This document shows positions 7,085 through 16,137 of a stretch of 64,000 nucleotides of DNA, piece after piece. The notes under the pieces are model-generated. The model had not been told where the DNA came from, made no database searches, and was given only the letters and a program-made list of their open reading frames with translations. This DNA is from Cytophagales bacterium (GTDB lineage: Bacteria; Bacteroidota; Bacteroidia; Cytophagales; Cyclobacteriaceae). The number at the start of each line of letters is the position of its first letter. The first letter of the stretch is position 1. The DNA lies in assembly GCA_020403045.1 (NCBI GenBank), contig JADBYK010000028.1, forward strand, positions 53,119 through 117,118. The letters run 5' to 3'. The position numbers were made by a program, and so were the translations under genes.

Positions 7085-9538
7085 ATGAAAGTCTTAAAAT
7101 TCGGTGGCTCCTCAGTCGCTCATCCTGAACGGATAAAATCTGTAATTGAAATTCTGTTTCCCTATGTAAAACAAGAAAAGGTTGCAGTTGTGTTTTCTGC
7201 ATTTGGCGGAGTCACGGATTCACTCATTCAACTTAGTGCAAAAGCTCTTGCAGGAGATGTTGGATACAAGATCGAGTTGGAGCAATTGGAAAAAAGGCAT
7301 TTGGAAGCAGTACGCGAGTTAGTCGATATTCAGAAACAGAGTGGTGTGATTGCCCAGGTAAAGTTCACCATCAACGAATTGGAAGACATTCTTCATGGTA
7401 TTTTTTTGGTGAAGGAAAGAACGTTTCGCTCATTGGATTATATCATGAGTTTTGGAGAGCGACTTTCCGCCTACATCATTGCAGAGGCGATTAATGGACA
7501 AGGTATAAAGGCTGAATTTTTAGATGCTCGTTCTGTGGTTAGAACTGACAGTAATTTTGGCAATGCTAAAATTGATTTTAAAACCACGAATCAATTGATT
7601 CAAGATTATTTTAAAAGCCATGTTGATCTCCAAGTAGTCACTGGCTTTATTGGATCATCCGCTTCAGGTGAAACGACCACCATAGGAAGAAGTGGATCAG
7701 ACTATACGGCAGCTATTTTTGCTGCAGCCTTAGATGCCACCTCGTTAGAAATATGGAGCGATGTGGATGGAATGATGACGGCCGATCCACGCAAGGTGAA
7801 GAAGGCATTTACCGTAAAAGAAATGACCTACGAGGAAGCGATGGAGCTGTCTCATTTTGGCGCCAAGGTGATTTTTCCAGCCACCATGCAACCAGCCATG
7901 GGTAAGAAAATTCCAATTTGGATCAAAAACACTTTCAATCCTACTTTTCCAGGTTCTGTTATCAGTGCGAATGCAAATGGAAAGTCATTGATCATTAAAG
8001 GAGTCTCTTCGATGGGGCACGTAAGTTTGTTCAACGTGCAGGGAAGTGGTCTACAAGGTGTTGTGGGTGTGTCGATGCGACTGTTTGGCACGTTGGCCAA
8101 AGAAAAAATAAACGTGATCTTAATCAGTCAAGCTTCCTCTGAGCATTCGATTTGTTTTGCTATTGAAAGCGGCTTGGCTCTACAGGCAAAAACAGCCATA
8201 GAAAAGGAATTCTATTACGAGATTTTAAATGGTGAGATGGACTCCATTGCCATGGAAAATGAATTGACGATTGTAGCTATTGTGGGAGAAGGCATGAAGC
8301 AAAATCCCGGCACCAGTGGTCGCATGTTTAGTGCACTTGGTAAAGCAGGTGTGAATGTCCATGCCATTGCGCAGGGTTCTTCTGAATTGAATATTTCAGT
8401 TGTAATCCGGCAGACTGATACATCCAAGGCTTTGAATGTATTGCACGAAGCTTTCTTCCTTTCTGATCGAAAGGTGTTGAACGTTTTTTTAGTGGGTACC
8501 GGTTTGATTGGAAAGGAATTAGTGAAAATGATGGATCAGCAGTTTGCAAAGTTGGCCTCGCAGAATCACTTTGAAGTTAACTTGGTTGGGGTTGCCAATA
8601 GCAAGAAAATGCTCTTCAATGAAGATGGAATTCAATTGATTCATGCCGTGGATAGGATGATGAAGGAAGGTGAAACGATGACGTTGTCATCGTACTTTGA
8701 ACGGATGGTGAGTTTCAATTTGTCTAACAGTATTTTTGTGGATTGCACGTCTAGCGAAGAAGTGGCTGGTTTTTATGATCGAATACTTTCTGCGAATATT
8801 TCTATTGTAACTCCCAACAAGAAAGCAAATTCAGGTTCTCTGGAGCGATACAAAAAATTGAAATCAACAACAGCCAGGCGCGGGGTTAAGTTTTTGTATG
8901 AAACGAATGTAGGTGCTGGCTTGCCTGTGATCAACACGCTAAACGATTTGTTACTCAGCGGAGACAAAGCGTTGCGTATCGAAGCCGTGTTAAGTGGTAC
9001 CTTGAATTTTATCTTTAGTTCTTTTGTGGAGGGAAAGCAGTTTAGCGACATTGTGAGAGAGGCAAAAGAGAAAGGATTTACTGAGCCGGATCCTCGCGAT
9101 GATTTGAATGGAATGGATGTGGCTCGCAAGGCGCTTATTTTAGCGCGTGAAATTGGTCTTGATCTTGAGCTAAAAGATATAAAAGTTGAAAACCTGGTAC
9201 CTGAAAAGTGTAGAGGGGAAATGAAGGTGGAGGAATTTTTCAATCAACTATCTGCTTTCAATTTGGACTTTGATAAGTTGAGAGATCAGGCTCAGAAAAA
9301 TAACCAGAAGTTACGGTATATGGCAATATTAGAAGGAGGGAAGGCAAGCGTGTCATTGGCCTCCGTTGGAACTTCTCATCCGTTCTATTCGCTAGCGGGG
9401 AGCGATAACATTATCTTACTCACGACAGAGCGCTATAAAGAAAGACCGATGGTAATTCGCGGGCCTGGTGCCGGAGCTGAAGTGACGGCAGCAGGTGTTT
9501 TTGCAGACGTTATTAGAATTGGAAATTATAGCAATTGA
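7085..9538 (+). CDS. thrA: Bifunctional aspartokinase / homoserine dehydrogenase
   Basis: The protein catalyses the first and third steps from aspartate to homoserine. Residues 1 to about 290 are the kinase domain (KFGGSSVAHPER at the start, SDVDGMMTADPR nearer the end). Two ACT regulatory segments occupy about 310-455. The dehydrogenase begins near 465 with the nucleotide-binding VFLVGTGLIGKEL and contains the homoserine dehydrogenase signature around GFTEPDPRDDLNGMDVARK. The length of 817 aa is normal for the fusion. It is first in thrABC, behind a leader peptide, so both feedback inhibition and attenuation are likely. Confidence 0.97.
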   Translation: MKVLKFGGSSVAHPERIKSVIEILFPYVKQEKVAVVFSAFGGVTDSLIQLSAKALAGDVGYKIELEQLEKRHLEAVRELVDIQKQSGVIAQVKFTINELEDILHGIFLVKERTFRSLDYIMSFGERLSAYIIAEAINGQGIKAEFLDARSVVRTDSNFGNAKIDFKTTNQLIQDYFKSHVDLQVVTGFIGSSASGETTTIGRSGSDYTAAIFAAALDATSLEIWSDVDGMMTADPRKVKKAFTVKEMTYEEAMELSHFGAKVIFPATMQPAMGKKIPIWIKNTFNPTFPGSVISANANGKSLIIKGVSSMGHVSLFNVQGSGLQGVVGVSMRLFGTLAKEKINVILISQASSEHSICFAIESGLALQAKTAIEKEFYYEILNGEMDSIAMENELTIVAIVGEGMKQNPGTSGRMFSALGKAGVNVHAIAQGSSELNISVVIRQTDTSKALNVLHEAFFLSDRKVLNVFLVGTGLIGKELVKMMDQQFAKLASQNHFEVNLVGVANSKKMLFNEDGIQLIHAVDRMMKEGETMTLSSYFERMVSFNLSNSIFVDCTSSEEVAGFYDRILSANISIVTPNKKANSGSLERYKKLKSTTARRGVKFLYETNVGAGLPVINTLNDLLLSGDKALRIEAVLSGTLNFIFSSFVEGKQFSDIVREAKEKGFTEPDPRDDLNGMDVARKALILAREIGLDLELKDIKVENLVPEKCRGEMKVEEFFNQLSAFNLDFDKLRDQAQKNNQKLRYMAILEGGKASVSLASVGTSHPFYSLAGSDNIILLTTERYKERPMVIRGPGAGAEVTAAGVFADVIRIGNYSN

Positions 9539-9540
9539 TA

Positions 9541-9603
9541 GTCCGTTGTCAGTTCCCGGTTACCGGTTACCGGTTTCCTGTTACCGGTAACTGGCAACTG
9601 ATT
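9541..9603. repeat. Heptamer array with hairpin between thrA and thrB
   Basis: Nine consecutive 7-nt words follow the thrA stop codon by 2 nt: GTCCGTT, GTCAGTT, CCCGGTT, ACCGGTT twice, TCCTGTT, ACCGGTA, ACTGGCA and ACTGATT. Because the word is nearly self-complementary, 9551-9567 can pair with 9583-9599 (15 of 17 positions). It may act as a processing or attenuation hairpin within the operon. Confidence 0.8.
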
Positions 9604-9646
9604 TGGATTTTTAGAAGAAGTTAATTAAAACACAAAGATTTATAGA

Positions 9647-10579
9647 ATGAAAGTAAGAACATTTGCACCGGCTACTGTGGCCAATGTTTGTTGTGGTTTT
9701 GATGTGCTGGGGTTTGCAGTTGATTTTCCGGGCGATGAAGTAATGCTCACGTTGAATATGAGCCAAGAGGTTACCCTATCAAAAATAGTAGGTGATGGAG
9801 GCCGACTTCCACTCGATGCTTCTAAAAATACAGCAGGCGTTGCTGTCCAGTCGTTTCTAAAAAGTATTGGCAAGCAGCAAGGTGTTGAGATAGAATTGTA
9901 TAAAAATCTTCCACTGGGTAGCGGCATGGGTTCAAGTGCCGCGAGTGGTGTGGCAGCGTTAGTGGCGATCAATCATTTGATGGGTAACCCGCTGACGCGT
10001 GAACAACTAGTCGTTCATGCCATGGAAGCCGAAAGGATCGCATGCGGGTCGGCTCATGCCGATAATGTAGCTCCTTGTTTAATGGGTGGATTTGTACTAG
10101 TGCGCGATTACAATCCTTTGGATGTTATCAAAATCCCAGCTACAAAAAATCTTTATGCCACTTTGGTTCACCCACAGATTGAATTAAAAACATCAGACTC
10201 TCGCAGAGTGTTGAAGCCGACAGTCAATTTGAAAGACGCTATTGCCCAAACAGGTAATATTGCCGGGCTAATGATTGGGTTAACGAGTAAAGATTACTCG
10301 CTTATTAGCCGTTCGTTGCAGGATAAGATTGCCGAGCCGATACGCTCCGCGTTTATTCCTGGCTTTGAACAAGTAAGGGAGGCAGCAGTAAGGGCTGGTG
10401 CATTGGGCTGTGGTATTTCCGGTTCAGGCCCCACGATGTTTGCATTAAGCACAGATCACGCAACGGCAACAAAAGTAGGAGAGGTGATGCAGCTTGAGTT
10501 TTTAAAAAACAATTTGAAGAGTGAAATGTATGTGTCGAAGGTGAATCAGGAGGGGGCGAGGATTTTGGATGAGAAATAG
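9647..10579 (+). CDS. thrB: Homoserine kinase
   Basis: The enzyme phosphorylates homoserine on the path to threonine. The 310-aa protein has the GHMP-kinase fold, with the substrate-entry start VRTFAPATVANVCCGFDVLG, the ATP-binding loop PLGSGMGSSAASG near residues 88-101, and the C-terminal GCGISGSGPTMFAL motif. It lies 108 nt after thrA, separated by the heptamer array, and 48 nt before thrC. Confidence 0.96.
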   Translation: MKVRTFAPATVANVCCGFDVLGFAVDFPGDEVMLTLNMSQEVTLSKIVGDGGRLPLDASKNTAGVAVQSFLKSIGKQQGVEIELYKNLPLGSGMGSSAASGVAALVAINHLMGNPLTREQLVVHAMEAERIACGSAHADNVAPCLMGGFVLVRDYNPLDVIKIPATKNLYATLVHPQIELKTSDSRRVLKPTVNLKDAIAQTGNIAGLMIGLTSKDYSLISRSLQDKIAEPIRSAFIPGFEQVREAAVRAGALGCGISGSGPTMFALSTDHATATKVGEVMQLEFLKNNLKSEMYVSKVNQEGARILDEK

Positions 10580-10621
10580 AATACAGTATTTAGAAGTCAG
10601 AAGCTAGAATTCAGAATATAT
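10580..10621. repeat. Heptamer array between thrB and thrC
   Basis: Six in-phase 7-nt words begin at the base after the thrB stop: AATACAG, TATTTAG, AAGTCAG, AAGCTAG, AATTCAG, AATATAT. Five end in AG. The word AAGTCAG is identical to that in the array at the 3' end of trhO. Confidence 0.75.
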
Positions 10622-10627
10622 TGAAGA

Positions 10628-11929
10628 ATGAATTACTACAGTACGAATAACAAAAGTCTCAAAGTAAGTCTACGCGAAGCGGTAATCCAAGGGCTTGCGC
10701 CAGATAACGGGTTGTACATGCCCGAAAGTATTCCGGTTTTGTCCGCTTCTTTTTTTGAATCTCTCTCACAATTATCTTTTCAGGAAATTGGATTTCAGGT
10801 AGCCGAGAATCTGATTGGTGAGGACATCCCGATAAATGAGCTCAAGCGAATAGTTGATCACACAATACAGTTTGACGCACCTTTGGTGGAAATTGAGGAA
10901 AATGTTTTTTCGCTCGAGTTATTTCATGGCCCTACATTGGCATTTAAAGATTTTGGTGCTCGATTTTTGTCGGGTTTACTTGGCTACTTTGCCAATCAAC
11001 AAAACAAGGAGCTCACCATTTTAGTAGCCACATCAGGCGATACCGGAAGTGCCGTAGCCAATGGATTTTTAAATGTTCCTGGTACAAAAGTGATTGTACT
11101 TTATCCTTCCGGAAAAGTAAGCGATATTCAAGAAAAGCAATTCACAACTCTTGGCAGAAACATTACGGCACTGGAAATCAATGGTACGTTTGACGATTGC
11201 CAGCGGTTGGTCAAGCAAGCTTTCATGGATGAAGAGTTAAAGCGAAAACTCTTTTTGACTTCTGCTAACTCAATCAATATTGCCCGATTGATCCCACAAT
11301 CATTCTATTATTTTCATGCAGTCGCGCAACTCAAGGGCAAACAAAATGAAATAGTATTTTCAGTTCCAAGTGGAAATTTCGGGAATCTCACCGCTGGTTT
11401 ATTTGCTAAACGAATGGGATTGCCCATTCATAAATTCATCGCAGCTACGAATGAGAACGACATTGTTCCTGCCTACTTAAAAACGAAAATATTTTCACCT
11501 AGACCATCAGTGCAAACAATTAGCAATGCAATGGATGTGGGCAATCCAAGCAATTTTGCCCGCATATTGGATTTGTATCAAAATGATTTCGATGCTTTGT
11601 TAAAAGATTTAGTTGGCTGCCACTATTCTGATGAGGACACGGTAAACATCATGAGGCAGGTTTTCAAAAACTCAAAATATTGCCTAGATCCTCATGGAGC
11701 AGTCGGTTATTTAGGTTTGAAAGAGTATTTAAATTCGCATACAAATACTGTTGGGATATTCTTGGAGACAGCTCACCCGGTTAAATTTAAAGATGTTGTA
11801 GAAGGCGCAATACATCAATTGGTGCCAATACCTGAACGACTAAATGCATTTTTAGAAAAGGAAAAACGAACAAATAGAATGACAAGTTCTTTTAGTGAGT
11901 TGAAACAGTTTCTACTCTTGTCGCTTTAG
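10628..11929 (+). CDS. thrC: Threonine synthase
   Basis: This PLP enzyme converts O-phosphohomoserine to threonine. The 433-aa protein shows the pyridoxal-binding lysine in HGPTLAFKDFGARF (Lys107) and the phosphate-binding loop SGDTGSAVANGF. The N-terminal DNGLYMPESIP is the family start. It completes thrABC. Its 3' end overlaps the converging gene at 11912 by 18 nt. Confidence 0.96.
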   Translation: MNYYSTNNKSLKVSLREAVIQGLAPDNGLYMPESIPVLSASFFESLSQLSFQEIGFQVAENLIGEDIPINELKRIVDHTIQFDAPLVEIEENVFSLELFHGPTLAFKDFGARFLSGLLGYFANQQNKELTILVATSGDTGSAVANGFLNVPGTKVIVLYPSGKVSDIQEKQFTTLGRNITALEINGTFDDCQRLVKQAFMDEELKRKLFLTSANSINIARLIPQSFYYFHAVAQLKGKQNEIVFSVPSGNFGNLTAGLFAKRMGLPIHKFIAATNENDIVPAYLKTKIFSPRPSVQTISNAMDVGNPSNFARILDLYQNDFDALLKDLVGCHYSDEDTVNIMRQVFKNSKYCLDPHGAVGYLGLKEYLNSHTNTVGIFLETAHPVKFKDVVEGAIHQLVPIPERLNAFLEKEKRTNRMTSSFSELKQFLLLSL

Positions 11930-12634
11930 TAACGAAGCTAGAAGATAGCCCAAATCTTGGCCAATTATGTTCAAGGTATCCATATTGAAAAAACGACTTA
12001 GATATTCGTGCGATTCTTCGGTTGGAGCTAGGCCAAATTTTGAAAGCGAAAGAAATTGTGACCTGCTATTTTCTTTCCAGCTAACGTTCATGTTCGAGGT
12101 GAGAACCTTGCCTTGACCGATCTCCGCACTGCTCCCTTTTGGAATAACGTATTTGTAATAAAAGCCAGATTTTATTTCATGCTCAATTTCGTTTATCGAG
12201 AAGCTATATGTTTCATCATCACCTTTGTCATCGCCAAAAATAAAAACTGCGTTTTTGATATGATTGTTTCTGTTGACAAGAAGTAATGAGTCATTCGAAT
12301 AATAGACATCGATGGTAAGTTCTAATTTATTGGAAGTTTTTTCTTTTGCGAAAGCGATTACTTTAAAGCTATTGCCTTGAAGTTGATACGTTTTGTACTT
12401 TAATGCGAAGAAGAGATTTGGTATGGTTGCGTCTTTTCCACTTTCAGTTGCTTTAAGTGTAGCAACAAAGAAAGCGTGTTTTGGAATTGTGTTAGGCTCG
12501 AGGTATTCAAAGTTTGTCACTCTCTCATGGGGAGTTGATTTGCCTTTCTTCACTACCTCAACCACTTGGGCAAGCAGTGACTGACTGATGCTACTTACTA
12601 TAATTATTGCAGACAAAAGTGTTGGCATTCTCAT
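11912..12634 (-). CDS. Secreted protein of unknown function
   Basis: I recognise no family. With the start at 12634 the protein is about 240 aa with a signal peptide (MRMPTLLSAIIIVSSISQSL, cleavage after LAQ). The supplied ORF begins 93 nt upstream, inside pcm, and would bury the signal peptide, so I moved the start. The mature part looks beta-rich (IDVYYSNDSLLLVN, KNAVFIFGDDKG). It lies 10 nt after pcm and is probably co-transcribed with it. The 3' end converges with thrC. Confidence 0.65.
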   Translation of the reverse strand: MRMPTLLSAIIIVSSISQSLLAQVVEVVKKGKSTPHERVTNFEYLEPNTIPKHAFFVATLKATESGKDATIPNLFFALKYKTYQLQGNSFKVIAFAKEKTSNKLELTIDVYYSNDSLLLVNRNNHIKNAVFIFGDDKGDDETYSFSINEIEHEIKSGFYYKYVIPKGSSAEIGQGKVLTSNMNVSWKENSRSQFLSLSKFGLAPTEESHEYLSRFFNMDTLNIIGQDLGYLLASLLKRQE

Positions 12635-12644
12635 ACGATAAAAA

Positions 12645-13301
12645 TTAACTTTTTCCGCCCCAGCCTTGTTCACCAAGTAGTGGAACAAACGCGAAGTTAT
12701 CGAATTCTTCCTGGGTAATTTTTCCATTTCGTTTGGTTATCTTCAGCATCATTTGTTTTTCTCTATCGCCTACGGGTATAATCATAATGCCGCCTTCTGC
12801 CAACTGTTCTATTAACGCAGTCGGGATAACAGGTGCGCCAGCCGTCACAATAATCTTATCAAATGGAGCTTTGCTTAGGATACCCTTCGATCCATCTCCA
12901 AAGAAAAAGTAAGGTTTGTAGCCAAGACTCGGCAGAAACTCTTTTGTACGCTCGTAAAGCTTTTTTTGAAATTCAATCGTGTAAACCTTAGCACCCAGCT
13001 CCACCAAAATGGCGGCTTGGTAGCCTGAACCAGTGCCGATTTCCAGCACTTTGTCGCCCGGCTTTACGCATAACTTCTCCGTCTGAAAAGCGACTGTATA
13101 AGGCTGAGAAATGGTCTGTCCCTCCCCGATTGGGAAGGCTTTGTCCTCATAGGCGTGACTTAGCAGGGCATCGTCAAAAAACACGTGTCTGGGCACTTTT
13201 CCGATTGCCGCCAGCACAGATTCGTCCAAAATCCCCTTTAAACGCAGTTTTTTTACCAGGTTGTTGCGCAACCCTCGCTGGCGGTAGTTATCCTCTATCA
13301 T
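12645..13301 (-). CDS. pcm: Protein-L-isoaspartate O-methyltransferase
   Basis: The enzyme methylates isoaspartyl residues in damaged proteins so that they can revert to aspartate. The 218-aa length is standard. The SAM-binding motif I is VLEIGTGSGYQAAIL (about residues 83-97). The family motif GEGQTISQPYTVA precedes it, and FDKIIVTAGAPVIP covers motif II. The ATG at 13301 is well placed. Confidence 0.93.
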   Translation of the reverse strand: MIEDNYRQRGLRNNLVKKLRLKGILDESVLAAIGKVPRHVFFDDALLSHAYEDKAFPIGEGQTISQPYTVAFQTEKLCVKPGDKVLEIGTGSGYQAAILVELGAKVYTIEFQKKLYERTKEFLPSLGYKPYFFFGDGSKGILSKAPFDKIIVTAGAPVIPTALIEQLAEGGIMIIPVGDREKQMMLKITKRNGKITQEEFDNFAFVPLLGEQGWGGKS

Positions 13302-13454
13302 TCATAAATGTTGTTATTTTGGCTCAAAAGAGGCCATTTTTTGCAGTTCAAACAAAGTTTTATAAAATGTTTAGGAAAAATGAAACTCAACTCCCTACTT
13401 TGGGGTTCTCTAAAGCACACGAAAAACCTATTTGCCATAGCGTTTAGACTGTGT

Positions 13455-13482
13455 AAAACCTGACCCGAAACGGTCAGGTTTT
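13455..13482. terminator. Terminator after the CHAT-TPR gene
   Basis: An 11-bp perfect stem AAAACCTGACC / GGTCAGGTTTT with loop CGAAAC immediately follows the stop of the 13483-16137 gene. On the minus strand it ends in GGTTTTAC. The T-run is longer on the plus strand (TTTTTTATTTT), so it may work in both directions. Confidence 0.8.
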
Positions 13483-16137
13483 TTATTTTCCAAGCAAAAC
13501 AAACGGAGCCCAGAAAAAAGGATTTGAATACGCTGTGGTTTTGGTCATTTTCAGCTTTGCTTGTTGCAATGATCGGTTAAAATGAATGGATTTGGTGCCG
13601 AGAAGGTTTGTATAAAAGTCTGTCATAAGCTTTGAAGTGGATTCATCGGCAACGCTCCAAAAAGAAACCACAATATTTTTTGCTCCTGCATACGTCAACG
13701 CTCGCGACAATCCAATAACACCTTCACCTTTTGAAATTTTTCCTAAGCCAGTCTGACAAGCAGAAAGTACGGCAAGGTTTGCATTTAGCTCTAGGTTATA
13801 AATTTCGCCAGCGTATAAATTTCCGTCATCTGTATCACTTGTTTGTAGAAATATTTTAGATGACTCTGGATTTTCTTCGTCAACTATTCCGTGTGTAGCA
13901 AAATGTAGATAGCTGAAGTTTGAAATCTGTTTGGACTTGATAACCGTTTCAGTGGCTTTCTCAAATTTGAGCAACTTTGAACTTGCGAATAGCCTGGAAA
14001 TAGTATTTACTTCTTCTTCTGTTCCGGGTAATTGGTTGAGGTTGTCTTTTTCGGGAAAAATTATGGGCGCACAAAGGAATACGGTTGGGTTGTCGGTGGT
14101 TAGTTTTTCCTTGCTTTTTTGGATGAATAAGCCAGCAGCAAACTCATAGGAGATGGCGTATCGCTCCAATAGGTAAGAGACTTGACCAAAATTGGTTCCT
14201 TTGATCTTACCGCTAGGTAGGGCTTCAAAGGGTATTGTGCCAAGTCTTCCGGTAGGGATAATCACCAGCTCTTTCGTTTTGCTATCAACATTTGGTTTCA
14301 GCAAAGTGGCAATCGGAAGTGAAGTTTTTTTGTAGGTTTCGAAATCGCTAAACAGAATACTGTTCATAAAACCTTTGAGCAGTCGATTCAAGTCAGGGGG
14401 AATGGAGGAATCTTTGACTTTGAATCGTTTCTTAGTGATCGTAAATTGATAAAGCCTATTCGTTTTCTCCGCAAAGAAATAGCTAATTAAACCTGTGTTT
14501 TCATCCAAACAAAGTTGAACATCCTCTACTGAATTTATTGCTTGACTAAATTTTAAATTGAAGTAATTCGGAAAATCTTTTTCTAGTTTTTTGACGAAAG
14601 AAGTGTACTCATTATTCAAGACAAATAGTTTTTCTCTGATTTCCTTCTCTTCTTGCTCGGCTGGTTTCTGAGTGAGCTTTTGAACTAATTCGGCAATCGA
14701 TGATTTGATTTTCAATTCTTGGTCAAGCAGTTCTTGTGGAATACCTGCAAAAGATTTTGCTTGGGTTTCTGCTATAGATTCAAGGAGAACAGAAGATTTA
14801 CTCTTTTCAGCGAAATAGAAAGCTTCTTCAAAATAAGGTCGAGGGTTGATACTGTTCTCGCCTATGGTGTGGGCTACGCGCACGCCCACCTCGTACACCT
14901 CAGCAGCCACATTGCCCAGTGCCAGTTTATCTTGCTCATCGGTACTTTGATGCCTAATGTCATCGATCAACGAATCGCATTTATAAATGCATCGTAGAGC
15001 AATCTTGAGATCATTTAACTTGAGAGATCTGCCAAGATATTTGGATTCCAGTGCCTTTGCTTTGAAGTTGATGGAGTAGACAAGCACCATCGGGTTATAA
15101 TAATCAGATCCAATTTGGTTACTTTCAAGGTCTAAACTATTAAATGATGGAGCATTCGCAACAATGCTCTTTTGAAAAGTTGCTATCGCTTTGTCGTATT
15201 GGTTATCACCCAATTGCAAACTGCCAAGATTATTGAGTGCGCTCGCTAAGTCAGGGTGTTTGTTTCCGTATGACTTAATGTAAATCGAGATTGCTTTCTC
15301 ATAAAACTCTTCTGCAACTTTTGGGTTTTTCTGTTTCGAATAAGCGCTGCCAATATTTTGCAATACAATGGCAAGATTGGGATGACCATCTGGATAAATC
15401 TGCTCCCATATTTTTTTTGCGATATCAAATGAATTAATGGCATCTCCATATAACTCTAATTGATTGTAGGCGATGCCAATGTTGGTATTCGCGATGGCTA
15501 ATTTTGGATGAGTACCTCTATGAATCTGTTGGTAGGTGGTCAATGCTTTTTCGTAGTAGTCGAGCGAGCGATCGGGGTCAGCACTTAGAAAAATAGTTCC
15601 CAGATTATTGTAAGAGGCAGCGACCTCTTCACTGCTTTCGCCAAAAAGTTTTTGTCTTAATTGTAAAGCAATCGTTTCATATTCTTCGGCTTTGTTATAC
15701 TTACCCGTGGCGAGATAGTATGACGCAATATTGGCAAGGCAACGAGCTGCTTCCTTCGTATTTGATTTGCCAGTAGATTGGAAAGCAGCCAGTGCGGCTT
15801 GAAGGTTTTCATTGGCAAGGTCATAGCGTCCCTTATTTAAATTCAAAAAACCTGTTGTCGATTGGGTAATCGCTTTCGCGTAAGGTGTAGAAATCTTGAT
15901 ATTGGAGAGTACAGTTTCTGCTTCGTTCAGATTTCCTTGGGTGATTAAAATTTCAGCCTCGGTATTTTCTAAAAACGAAACGGAATCATTAGGTGTCTTT
16001 TCTTTTTCACTCCTTAAAAGTTGCAATGCTTCTTTATATGCTACTACTTTTACAAGAGAATCAATTTTTTTAAGATTCTCTTGTGCCAAAGACCGGTAAA
16101 AAGTGAGTATGAAACAGAATAATAAAAATTGTTTCAT
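13483..16137 (-). CDS. TPR-CHAT protein (caspase-like peptidase domain)
   Basis: The 884-aa protein has a signal peptide (residues 1-18), about ten tetratricopeptide repeats to about residue 340 (for example YNNLGTIFLSADPDRSLDYYEKAL), a helical linker, and a C-terminal CHAT domain. The predicted catalytic pair is intact: His in LHFATHG (about residue 745) and Cys in LSACQTGLG (about 790). CHAT domains are clan-CD peptidases related to caspases and separases. Here the protein appears exported, which is common in Bacteroidota and differs from the cytoplasmic gRAMP-linked type. Its start overlaps the stop of the upstream barrel gene by one base (TGATG). Confidence 0.88.
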   Translation of the reverse strand: MKQFLLFCFILTFYRSLAQENLKKIDSLVKVVAYKEALQLLRSEKEKTPNDSVSFLENTEAEILITQGNLNEAETVLSNIKISTPYAKAITQSTTGFLNLNKGRYDLANENLQAALAAFQSTGKSNTKEAARCLANIASYYLATGKYNKAEEYETIALQLRQKLFGESSEEVAASYNNLGTIFLSADPDRSLDYYEKALTTYQQIHRGTHPKLAIANTNIGIAYNQLELYGDAINSFDIAKKIWEQIYPDGHPNLAIVLQNIGSAYSKQKNPKVAEEFYEKAISIYIKSYGNKHPDLASALNNLGSLQLGDNQYDKAIATFQKSIVANAPSFNSLDLESNQIGSDYYNPMVLVYSINFKAKALESKYLGRSLKLNDLKIALRCIYKCDSLIDDIRHQSTDEQDKLALGNVAAEVYEVGVRVAHTIGENSINPRPYFEEAFYFAEKSKSSVLLESIAETQAKSFAGIPQELLDQELKIKSSIAELVQKLTQKPAEQEEKEIREKLFVLNNEYTSFVKKLEKDFPNYFNLKFSQAINSVEDVQLCLDENTGLISYFFAEKTNRLYQFTITKKRFKVKDSSIPPDLNRLLKGFMNSILFSDFETYKKTSLPIATLLKPNVDSKTKELVIIPTGRLGTIPFEALPSGKIKGTNFGQVSYLLERYAISYEFAAGLFIQKSKEKLTTDNPTVFLCAPIIFPEKDNLNQLPGTEEEVNTISRLFASSKLLKFEKATETVIKSKQISNFSYLHFATHGIVDEENPESSKIFLQTSDTDDGNLYAGEIYNLELNANLAVLSACQTGLGKISKGEGVIGLSRALTYAGAKNIVVSFWSVADESTSKLMTDFYTNLLGTKSIHFNRSLQQAKLKMTKTTAYSNPFFWAPFVLLGK

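Noticed and set aside
13130-13447. 105-aa plus-strand ORF near pcm
   Set aside because: It is antisense to pcm over half its length and rich in rare residues; a shadow ORF.
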